A stretch of DNA of 64,000 bases from Patiria pectinifera. Taxonomy: Eukaryota; Echinodermata; Asteroidea; Valvatida; Asterinidae. Where the stretch lies: the NCBI GenBank assembly GCA_029964075.1, contig CM057130.1, forward strand, positions 6,200,001 to 6,264,000, given 5' to 3'. Under the pieces are notes generated by a model. It ran no database searches, was not told where the DNA came from, and saw only the letters and a program-made list of their open reading frames with translations. The stretch's first letter is position 1. Every line of letters starts with the position of its first letter. Shown one piece after another: positions 50,801-62,800 of this stretch. The translations under genes were made by a program, and so were the position numbers.

Positions 50801-53800
50801 TTGCTATTTTAAATGTAAGTAAGCCAGTTGTCAAATTTGTGGTCAGTTTTTCAGCAACTTCAAAACTCACTTTTTTTTTCTTCAAATATTTCATGTAATT
50901 TATGCTAGCCTCTTGAAGTGAAATAACGTCCCAATTTTTCCTCCTCCTTTTACTTGACCCCAAACTGATAAACACTAATGCTGTTTGTGGTTGTCTTAAT
51001 TTGCATCTGACTTTTTACACCTTGCATGTGTGTTTCTGTATGCCATTTTAAGTTATGAAATAGCATGTCCATTGCTGCATGTTGTGTGTCATCTTGGAGA
51101 CAGCTTAAAAGTACAGTCCATCATTTGTAATTTGTGCATTTTGTTCGTTTGAATCAACACACGTGCTCAAAATCTAAAGAAGGGTACTGAACAACTAACC
51201 TGATGAAGTTTTAGCTCGGCTTCAGCTGTATATTTCGAGAAAAGCAGCATTCTAGGATCTCGATTTCAAATCAAAAGTTGCTGAATCATGTTTTGAATAG
51301 GGCTTGAATTCAGTGTCTGGAGACATGTTCTCACTGAGCCAATTGCAGCAACGCGACGTGACGCACTGATCCGATCAATTACAGTAACCCCCAGCGCATG
51401 TGCGTCGTGTGAACGCTTTGCCAAATAAAAAATAAAAAATACAATTGAAAATTTATAGATTTTCAAAACATGATTGGGACTCCTTTCATTGATTTCTTCA
51501 AAATGACAGCACGCCAGAAAGAATAATTTCACAGGGAGTTTAGTCCCCTTACTGTCTTTCAACCAAGTATGCGTTTCAACAATAATTACATCAATTACTT
51601 TTTGGATAGCTGCAAAAGATGGACTGTACATGTAGCTTTAATTACAGGCTTACATGTAGGCTTTATCTGAGTCTCTTGTCTAGAGCAGCATGTACATGGA
51701 TCATTCTCTAAATTTAGGGTCGTACATGTATGTATGACTTTTTTGTTCTGTCCCTCTACTACACGTATCATTAAGAATGACTTCAAACAATTTCTTTATT
51801 GTTGGATAGGTAGTTTGCTATTCATAATCACTCTTGAAGGACGCCTGCATTAACCCTAACCTCCCCAACTCCATCAAAATCCATCCCCCAATTTTGGTTG
51901 ATTTAAGGGGACTTGTCTTGCAGACCTAGTGTGACTAAACATTATGAGTATGATGGACTTGGGCCTGGAGGCCTAAAAGCCAAGCATGCATTGGAAGCAA
52001 TGTGATTGATGGATTTTGGCGGACTTGGTCCAGTACTTATCGGTGGTAAAAGACGGTAGGGAGGTTGATAAAAAGTGCATCAGAATTATAAAATCGTATT
52101 TGTCGGATAACAGGGACAAAATTATTCGCATCCCTGCCCAAAAAAATGTGTACATGTACATCTGTACATGTAGAACCCCATTTGCGACGATGGCACGATT
52201 CTTGTTTTAACAGTTTAAAAGCCCTCAGGACACTGACATTTATTTGTGGCTGTGTTCTTCCACGGTTAATTTGTCGTTGCCTTCCCCTGACCAATTGCGT
52301 CACATATGGTAATAGAGTAAAATTGACAATGAAAAGTCCCCTGTGGTAATGGGAGGCTTATTACCGGTCGGAAATTTTGAAACATTGATGGATCATATTT
52401 TTTGACAAGTGACGTCTTTCATACGTATATTAAGTGGTGGTTTATAATAGAACAATGTACGTGCATGTATACAGTGTCTAAAAACAAACCTTCTAATATC
52501 CGGTCCGGGCGTGATGAGTAAACACAATGTGCCCATACCTTCATCTCCAATTAATTGTCATTTCCACCTCAATTATAAACGTGTAGATCTTCCTCATCCG
52601 CAAGGGCCTAAAATAGACAATGTTGCCGAAGAACGGAAGCTTTGTGGAGGGGGTGGGGTGGGGAAGCAATAGATTATGTTAATGGCACTGGTGCAGTGCA
52701 TGAAGTAGGCTAATCCAAGTGTTTGAAGAAGCGGTGTTGTTTGTGCGGGTGCTGTATTACAAAATGCGCAAAAAGTAGCTGGTTTATCTTCTCTTGCCCT
52801 GTAGGCTTCCTTACATATGTACCTTAGCACTGCTCACACTTATTAAGATCTACTCTGGTTTGTCTTTTATCCCTTATTTGGGGGGAAATAACCTGATTTC
52901 TAAACATAAAAATGAATTAAACTGCTGCTTAATGTCAGGGTTTATTTCAGTTTTGAAATGTTAACGTGATTTTTAATATGTGTTAGCTTTCCCTTTCTAT
53001 CGACTGTGCAGTCTTAACTTAATTAGCAAGTTTTTGTTTGTTTGGTAGTTTTTGCACATGTACCGGTACATGTTGTTTGTGAATCTAAATGTACTTATAA
53101 AAATACTTTAAATTTGAAGTCACTTTTGTCACAAGATGTTACGTACCGGTTTATTGTACATGTACCTTGATATACATTGTACGTGTACATGTACCGTCAC
53201 ATATGGATACTCAATGTACATGCACAAGTAATATACCCAAGATGCCCATAAATTGCACCATCATGTATCTCCATGCAGCCTTGCCAATTTGGAGAGCACA
53301 TTACCTTATGCATCTGCATGCACATGAAGATCGTTTATTAAGAAGAAATTGGTTGCCAAGCGTAAGCTAGCAACACTCTCATGTACGCTGATTCAGTAGC
53401 TATTGCAACCTTGGATTTAATATTCATGGAATCATGGTTCAAGAATGGAGTTGATTGGGCCTTCTTTGTGTTTGATTGACTGCCTTGGCAGAAATGACAA
53501 AGCGGAGTTGATGCAATACGTCTATCTCAAGACTTTCAAATTGCTTTTTTGGGGACCCAGAAAACACTTACGCTTAATTAACATTCCGATTGTTATAACG
53601 AGAGCGACTCACTTTCATCATTTGAAAGAAAAAAGGAGTAAAAGCAAAATTCAACAAAAGACCGACCCACAAATTTTAAGTGAAAAGAAGGATTTGAAGT
53701 ATTGAGCCAAATACTGGCTAGCAAACTCGGACTTGCTGATAATGGCCTTTAATTGCATGCCATTTAAGTGTACAGCTGTCTTGTGTAGTGCATTAAAATT

Positions 53801-56800
53801 TAATAACTCAACAAAATTCTTCAGAAGACTGACCCAAAAATTTACATTGAAAAGAAGGATTTGAAGGAAGCCAAATACTGGCTAGCAAAGTCGGACGTGC
53901 TGATAAGTAATGGCCTTTAATTGCAGAACATTTAAGTGAACAGCTGTCTCAATCAGTGCATTAAAAATTAATAAGATATGTAGTCTGGTTGATGTAATTT
54001 CTTTCTTTTTTACCATCTTTGATTGGGTTGTTTATTTGTGGTATGAGATCACATAAGATGTACCCATGTACCACAACCTATTTTGTTCACCATGTGCTAT
54101 ATACATCAGTAAAATATTCTTTCATTTGCATGTATACATTTGGTCGGTAGAGACTAGATCTATTGGCATAATGGGCGTAAATAAATTTGCACTTGATCAG
54201 GTACTAGATGGGCAGTTCCACGGTGTCCGGCGTACATTTTGGACAATAGATATAGTTATAATCATAAAATGGATGTTAATTCTGATAAAAGTTATCAGTT
54301 AGTAACTCCAATGATTTAGAAAGGATTCATCCAACTTTTTAGCTGTATTAGAAATTTGCTCAAAACAGCATGATGTCGGACGTATTCAGACAAATTTATT
54401 TTGTGCATATCCATAAAACACTGTGATGTGTTTGGAGTTGAATCAATATTTTTCCTATTTGTAGTTTCATCACATACTAATGAGTACACTTCATGGCGAA
54501 GCATGCATGTGTTTGTTTGATTACGACTTGCAGAAATGGCATTTTATGGGTGCCAGACGTACATTTATTGCTGTCGGACGTATATGTCTGAAATCACATT
54601 ATAAAGTAAAAAATAATCTGTTTGAAATGTTTTTCAGTTAAGCTCTGTTGGCACAAAATATCAACCTTTCTTTCTGCCTTAACAAAATCTCACAATAACA
54701 CTAGTATTTTGCATGTGAAAACAAGGTGCCAAAATGACTACCTAAAATCCACAATTTTAACCCCAAAACAACCCCTTTTTTTTAAACAAAAAATACACTC
54801 ATATCCCATCTAACTGGCACACCACTCAAGTAAGAGGTCTTGTTGTACCCTTCAATTTGATAACATAAGTGAGTAAATGATGCTTGTATTTCTGAAGATT
54901 TCATAAATTTTCTACTTTTCAGTTGGTTTACTTTGACTTTTGCACAGGAATTGCCAGATTTTACGTTATTTAAGCATTACCGTAATTTTCAGAATATAAG
55001 CCGCGGCTTATACGTTGAATTTGCCCATGAAAATGTTTACTGCGGCTTATACACAGGGCGGCTTATATGCCGAGCCTTGAAGAATAAAAATGAGATTCAA
55101 ATGAGTATTTAATGTACTGGTACAGGCAAACATCTGTTGCTGAAATGAATTATCAATTAAGAAAGTCATTAACAAACCGAAAGCACGTCCCATGAAAATA
55201 TACCGCACCGAGTTAACTTTTAGGCCGGGGACCGGAGGGGCCAGCCGGCAGCAATTCCCGGTGTTTATATTTCTCGTCATCAATTTCCATATTTGTTTGT
55301 AATAGTATCGACTGTACATGATTTGATATAACTTTGGTGGCCCTTTTTATAGCTTTCGTATTGTAAATGGAACTGGTTCAGAGCATGTTGACTAGAATTT
55401 GGAGGTCTTACTAAATTGAAACTGCTGCGGTCGATCGGTGCGGCTTATACGCCAGTGCGGCTTATATGCCGACTTCAAATCTTAATTTGCAGATTTTTGC
55501 GTGCTACGGCTTATACTCCGCACGGCTTATATTCCGAAAATTACGGTATCTTGTTTAATAGATGAGTAGAAACTGTTTGAGTGCAACTGCATGTGCATAT
55601 GTACATGTACATGCGCACATCTACATTAGAGGGTAACAAGTTATGTGGTTTGAAATTTGAAATTTTCTATTTTCTGACCATTCACCATATTTGTCAGAAC
55701 AAAAAATAGTATTTGTATTGTACACTGTGAGCGCAGCGGATTTTAAGTTAGGTCACGATTTGACAATCAAAACTGACATACCGGTAGGCCTAAATGTAAG
55801 ATTTGAAACTTTGCATGGTGGTGGTATGAACTAATGAAGTTTTGCGGCATGTGGAAATCTCTTTTGAGAAGATGTGTGGTTCTGAAAAGAACCGGTTGGT
55901 TGTAAGACTTGACGTTCCGATCAGTATGCTCTGATCGTCTTCAGGAGATGTATGTATATAGTGAAAGCATATTTTTTCTTCATATCCTTCCCATTGTCAT
56001 TCTGTGCATGCGTGCATGAAACATACGTTACAATAGGTAACTATTAGAACATGTAGTTTAGTGAACAACTTCCACACATAAGTTGTAAGTGGAGAATGAT
56101 GTTATGAAATAAGTATGCAGTTTTGTGTGTAAGTGGAGCCTTGCTTTGAGTCCCTTCTTGTTTGTGCATGTGCCTCATCTCAGTCTTTTGTGTCGTGGTT
56201 CGTCATTTCATACAAGCTTTACTCCCTTTCAGAAAACGGGATCAAGGCGGAAATGTGCCGCGTGCAAGATCATCGTTCACACAGCGTGTATGCTTCAGTT
56301 AGAAAGAGTAAGTGTGTCTATTTCTTGGGGAAATAACGTTTCAGAAATGAAAAATGCCGTTTATGCCGAATTTGAATTGCTATATTGGCATGCAACAGAA
56401 ATCTTGCAAATTCATTTGATTTTTGACAATTTGCTATTAAGGTGGTATGATTTTAATAATGGAGGGAACAATTATAATGATGCAAAGGTTTGCGGGGCAA
56501 AAATGCAGGAGCAAAAAAGAGTGTACACTTTTGTTTTTGTTCGGGACTGTAGATGTTGTCAGTAAATTCCACATGAACAGACAGCAGCAGCAAAATCAAC
56601 AAAATCACTATTGATCACTTACCCAAACTTTTGTTGTATCATTTGTTCACATTTCCTTCATCAATTGAACCTGCCTGCCTGTCAATCAAATAGTGTGAAC
56701 CGACCAATCAGATCACGACTTTTGGTCAGGTGACCACAGTAGCTTAGTTAAAGTGGGTCACAAGCACTGTGAGAAATGTACACAATCAAAGGTGGGCAGG

Positions 56801-59800
56801 GCTTATGGCCAAGTCCACTAACCCTGCCCACTTCTGGCATGGTCCAATGACTTTCTGTAATCAATTCGGCATCCACTCATTAACCCCGCCCACTTCTTTT
56901 TCTCTCCCCTTCCCTTTCCCTGCACCCTTTCTGCAGATAAACTTCAAGTGCAAGCCCACATTTCGGGATGCTGGCATCCGCAACTACAGGGAGAACCAGG
57001 TTGTGCGCCATCACTGGGTGCACAGGAGAAGGCAAGATGGCAAGTGTAAGCAGTGCGGCAAGAGCTTCCAGCAGAAGCTTTTCCAACAGAAGGAGATCAT
57101 CGCAATCAGCTGTTCCTGGTGCAAAGTGGCTGTAAGTTATTCTGGTTTCTTGTTCAGAATTGTTTTTCTATTGTTGGAGAGCGCCAAGTACAAGGCTAGA
57201 TGGCTGTATATCTTGTGAGATACTATAGAGAATTTGTAGAAAGGATTTCCAAGAAAAGAAAAAAGCTTCAAAAATTATTTTCTTTAACACATGAAAATAT
57301 CTTACCATAAGAAATATGTTGTTTTTTTCTTTTTAAAAACTTATCAAAGTAGAGAAGCAGAAAAATTTAACACCAGAAGTTTTCAGGATGTAAGAAATGT
57401 AAGAAACTCATACCGTGGGATATTCCTACAGATCTCGTCACAGTTATTGTTGGAAAGGGGAAGATTTATATTTAAGAGAGAAAAACACCAGGATAAGGAT
57501 AGGGAATTCTGCAGATGCAGAATTGAAATCATTCTGATAATGTATTAATAAGAAGAATAACAAAACCAGTCAGGTTTACATATTTTTTCTGACTTGTTAC
57601 TCAAACTCTGGTGTTTCTGATCAGCAGAGTGTGGGTTCGAGTCTTGGTCTTGACACTTGTGTCCTTAAGCAAGACACTTAACCATTATTGCTTCATCCTT
57701 TGGATGGGACGTTAAGCCATCATTGTGCAATGCACATAAAAGAACCTAGTAACACTTATTGCTAAGAAAAGGGGTTTGCCCCGGTGTTTCTGGCAGTGCG
57801 TTTATCCTCAACCTTTTGAAGGTAGCACTTGCAAGGAAAAAGAACAAGATTGAATTTGTGGTTGACTGGATTACAACTGTAGCTTTTCTCTTGATGCAAA
57901 TTAAAGCTTTTTTTTATTTATTCCTCAGTACCACAACAAGGTGGCGTGCTTCATGATGCAACAAATCGAGGAGCCCTGCTCCTTAGGCATCCATGCCAGC
58001 ATCATCATCCCGCCCTCCTGGATCATCAGGCTACCAAAACAGAGAATCCAGGTACAAAACTCTCACATTACCATGGCGATCTCTTCCTCTCGCACGACCC
58101 CAAAAAAATAAAAATCTCCGATTACATACAGAAGGAAGTGGTTCTTGCGAATTACCTTGGGGGAGAAGAAAACAGTACTGGCTGGTCAGCGTTGGGATTG
58201 CAAATGCAACTCAATCCAATTGTTGACTTAGGAGGACTTGAACCCGGATAAAGATTGATTATAGGCGAACGTTTTCACCTGCTATATTTAGATGGTTTTG
58301 TTTCCCATATGCGTCAGTATGCTGGAATTGTATCAGTACCGGTAGCTTCATGTAAGATTAATGACAGAGTTCAAGATTGTTTTTTTCTCTCTGAGATGTC
58401 TTGTTTTAAAAATGTTGTTTGTGAGAAAAGTCCCACGTAATTAAGAAATGAAAAGAATTTTGAAGTACATTTATATCAAATTGGAATTTTTTTAATGATG
58501 GATGAAATCTGGATTTTTTAGATTCAAATATTTCATATTTTTAAGGAGCTTTTAATAATAAATTGGTTATTACATTGTATTTATGAGCAGTTACAAATGA
58601 GGGATAATTAATTGAACATAAATTGGCTACCTCTGACAAGCACTTTGAAATGGTAACATGTACTCATTCAGCGCAACTGGCTGGATGTAGATGCTATGCG
58701 TCAAGCATGATACAGTGCCAAGGATCTTACATAATACCTCAATAGGCCTTATTTTAATTGAATGCAGAGGGCGCTGTAGCAATACTCTGTTGGGGTCACA
58801 GACATCTTAAAAACCTAGACCTTGCATTACTATGCTGTTACCTTGTGTGTTTCTGATATCAAAATGCTGCATCCTATAACTGCCATGTTACACGAATGCT
58901 CTGTGTAAATAAGGCGTGCGACCGTCCCCTTGCGCGTTCATGTGCCCACCATGAGCATTCACGTAACATGGAGGTTAAAGGACACAGCGTTTTGTTAACA
59001 GAAATTTCAGGCAAATGGCAAGTCTTGGTCTTTTTAAAGATGGCTATGGTTGGGGTATGAACAGATAATGGATCCAAGGATTTATTGACTTAAGTTAACA
59101 TGTTGGTATAAATCACAGAATTACATTTGTAGTACAATCTTGAAGTTTTCGATTTTTAAGTACCTAGATTACCATATTGCTTCCATTAAGGAGGTATGCT
59201 ACTGTTTGAACCTAGAAAATAGTATGGTTCCACTGAGTGCCCTCATTATATATTCAGTAATTATAACGGAAAGTTGTATAGCGCTTTTAACTAAGATCAA
59301 AGTGCTTTATGTTATTATTACCCCTGATCATCGGGCCAATGAAACATTCCAAAGACAAATTTAGCTCCCTGCGGGAGTACATGTACAGCTCGATGCTGCC
59401 ATTTCGACACAATGCGGCTAAAATCAACCACAATAACCATCTCTGCCCTCACAGGTACCTATTTACTCCTGGGTGGGGAGAAGCAATGAGTGACTCGAAC
59501 AGGCTGGACTCGAACCCACAACCCGCAGAATTACCTGCAGACTATGAGTTCAATGCTGCAGACCACGAGACCAAGGCCTATTGTGAATTTTTTTAAAATT
59601 AAAAACTACTTTGTCACTCATTGCTTCTCTCCACCCAGGAGTAAATGGGTACCTGTGAGGAGAGAGATGGTGTGATTGATTGAATACTGCTGTTGCTACA
59701 ACAGGCGGCATAGCATCCCCATCCCATGGAGCTGAAACTGGCAGTCATGAGTTTGTGCTTGTCTTGTCATTTTGGGGACAGGGCTCTTTTAAGTCCTCAC

Positions 59801-62800
59801 AGCGCAAGAAGAAGAAACCTTCCATCAAACGCAAGTCCATCACCAAGAAGGAGGAAGGCAAGATGAGACCGTTTATCATCAAACCCATCCCATCACCCAT
59901 GATGAAACCTATTATTGTCTTCATCAATCCAAAGAGTGGAGGAAACCAGGTAAGGGAAAAAAAACCTCAGCTTTGGAGAGCTGTTACCCCATCCCTGTTC
60001 CCCTCCCCCCTAAAAAAACCCATACTTTTCAGACCAATTTTTCTTCGGCCACATTTAAGGCAGAAAGGGTGGCCCAAAAAAAGACGGAACGGCGTACTTC
60101 CGCTACCCCGAGACGCAAACAACCTATACCAAGGCACAGGGAATTCTATTAAAAGAAAAATGACACCTGTTATGACGGTCCTGTTATGGCGCTACCTGCA
60201 CCGGGCCACATTTTTGTTGATTTGCCACGAGCTTCGCATAATGCGAGTTCACTCAGCCTTTAAAATACTTTGTTATATAACACGAACTACTTTTGTGTCA
60301 TAAAAGGGCTGGGCTTCAGAACCACTGATATGATCTCGTTAAGGAGAATGATATGCTGAGCAAACTGCGTGCGCAACGCACACCATAGAAGTGGCCTGAA
60401 CATGGAATAAAACATAGTCGTAATGCAGTCAATATTTCAACTTTTTGGAAGTTTTTGACCAAAAATGTATTCATGAATGGAAATAATAGTGTGGCAGAGC
60501 TTCTGGTTTAAGCCAGCTGGGGGACTGACCACCAATAATGGCCCTCGCCTTTGGCCTGGTCAATTTTGGTGACTAGGCACCCTAACCAAATTTAAACCAG
60601 ATGTTTAAGACTGCTGCACCATGCAGTTGCAATACATTTCCACTTTTCCAAATCTTGTTTTGAAGGTGCTGTTGTCATCTGTAAAGTTGTGATGGTTTTC
60701 AGCAAGACCTTATGTTTTCTTCCTTCTTTTGTTTTATCTTCAGGGGACCAAGCTGATGTCAAAATTCCAATGGTTGCTTAACCCCAGACAGGTGTTTGAT
60801 CTGTCGCAAGGTGGACCAAGGGAAGGGTAAGTCACATATATGTTGTGTTCCGTCTGGCTTGCAAAAAGTTGTTCATAGTTGGGTTAGAAAGTTCAAAAGT
60901 GAACATGGAAATCACTTTTAGAATGGCCATAGCTTCTAGGGCATTTTGGCTTTTTTTTTTTTTGGGGGTGACTAAAAACCATGAATAAAAAAATGATGAA
61001 GCAAGCAAAAAAAAAAAAAAAAAAAAAAAAGGGTTGTTTTTTTTAAGTCAAAAAAGTAGCTAGAAACATTTTTGTACCAAAAGACAGTATAAATCAATTC
61101 CTCTTCCTTTACTTACTTGGATAATAAAAGAACAGGGTTTCTGTTCTAGCATGTAAGGAATCCATTGGAATTGGGAGACAAGATAAAAGGACGAACATAT
61201 GGCTATTTTTATTTTTTTATTTTTTGAGTTTCGAGAAAAATCCAGATTTACTGCATAATGCCATAGGCATGATTTGAACTTTGATCACGAGATGTGGAAG
61301 GCAAGGACAGAAATACTGTAACAACCTAAACAGGCTTGAGAGTTGCTCATAACTCTTCTAAATAAGTTTTTCACAAAACCTTTTTTTTCCCTACTTGACA
61401 TCGAGGCCATGGGTGTCACACTGAACACCATTTAACATCTGCCTCTCTGTTCAATTTGCCTCCCCCTCCCCCTCCCCCCTCACCAGACTGGAGATCTTCC
61501 GCAAGGTGCCCAATCTCCGGATCTTAGCGTGCGGCGGGGACGGCACAGTGGGTTGGATCCTGTCTGAAATCGACAAGCTGAAATTCAAGCCTTTTCCTCC
61601 GGTCTCGGTGCTCCCACTGGGAACTGGCAATGACCTGGCCAGGACGATGAACTGGGGAAGGGTAAGATCAACCATTGGTGGATCCATATGCTCGAGCCCT
61701 CTTGACCCCCCCTGAAATTTTGGTTCTGGGTCTGCCCTTATTGAATTAACAGCCAAACTTTCAACAGCCAATCTTTCAATGCGGATGCTTCTAGCGGTTT
61801 CAAATGTCGAACCTTTCATGTACTTAAATGGCGCGCACATCTTGGAATAGCGTAATACGCAGAGTGCATTATGGACCGTGGCCATGCTACACGGTTATAT
61901 GTAGCACGGTTATATGTAGCACGGCTTGTTGCCATGGATCAACCAATCAGGATCGAGGATTCAAGTTTACTTGAAGATAAAGTAGATTGTAGTTTATCAC
62001 AGTGATATTTATGCTTATGTATATCATCAAGATTTTTATGTCACATTTGTTTGTTTGTTGTAGGGGTACACAGACGAACCAATATCCAAAATTCTCACAC
62101 AAGTGGAAGAGGGACCAGTCACACAGCTAGACAGGTAAAAATAAACTTTCTCTGCGATGAATATTCATTCTTCTATGCTCCTTGCTTCTAGGCCGTTTTA
62201 TACTTGGGGCACATGGGACACCGAACACAAATTGTGGACATGAGGAAAAGTTTTGGGGTTTCCAATTGGAAAAGTTGAACATATTTCAACCCTGGCAAAT
62301 TTCACAGCCAAAGCTTCAGGAGTTTCAGTTCACAGTGCATTCACCCAAGTGTGAATTATGAACTCGTCCTTAGTCTGTGGGAAGTGAAGAGTGGTTTACA
62401 TATGATCACTGACAACTAAGCTTTTCACCACTTAATTCAAAACTAAATGTGATGCGATCAAGCTACATGAGTCGTTTGTCAGGAATTTTTATTTGGAGAT
62501 ACAGGCCAAAATAAGATCACTTCATCACATCACTTTATGACATCTCTTGGTGTTCCGACTTCCATAATTTTTGAACTAAAGATGGTATCAGCATGCGGTT
62601 TTCACAGCAGTAATGCTGAGATTGTGCTCTTTTCAAATCTGTAAAAAAAATAAAAATTGACCAGGGTCGACAAACGACTCATGTAGCTTGATTGCATCAC
62701 AAACTGTGTTCAGCGTTTTCCGAGAGCAAGCCAATGAACCACATATATTGTTCAACTTTCACTTAAAAACTGTCCAAGTCACTCAGGTTTGACTTTTTGA

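Larger units (their letters stand above)
49601..56232 (+). other. 6.6-kb intron splitting C1 domain 1
   Basis: It holds MITE families G and H, the 53654 tandem duplication, family L, the GGCTTATA element and a half foldback. No further exon is evident, though a very short one could not be seen. Confidence 0.7.
58052..59781 (+). other. Intron before the MARCKS-like exon
   Basis: Its 3' part is the family E SINE and its inverted fragment. The 5' 1.2 kb is AT-rich with no supported exon. Confidence 0.75.

Noticed and set aside
59680..60303. 207-codon plus-strand frame as a single gene
   Set aside because: Only 59782-59949 is exonic. The rest reads through an acceptor upstream and the donor GTAAGG at 59950 into intron.
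61451..61885. 144-codon minus-strand frame
   Set aside because: It is the antisense shadow of the GC-rich DGK catalytic exon at 61487-61661.
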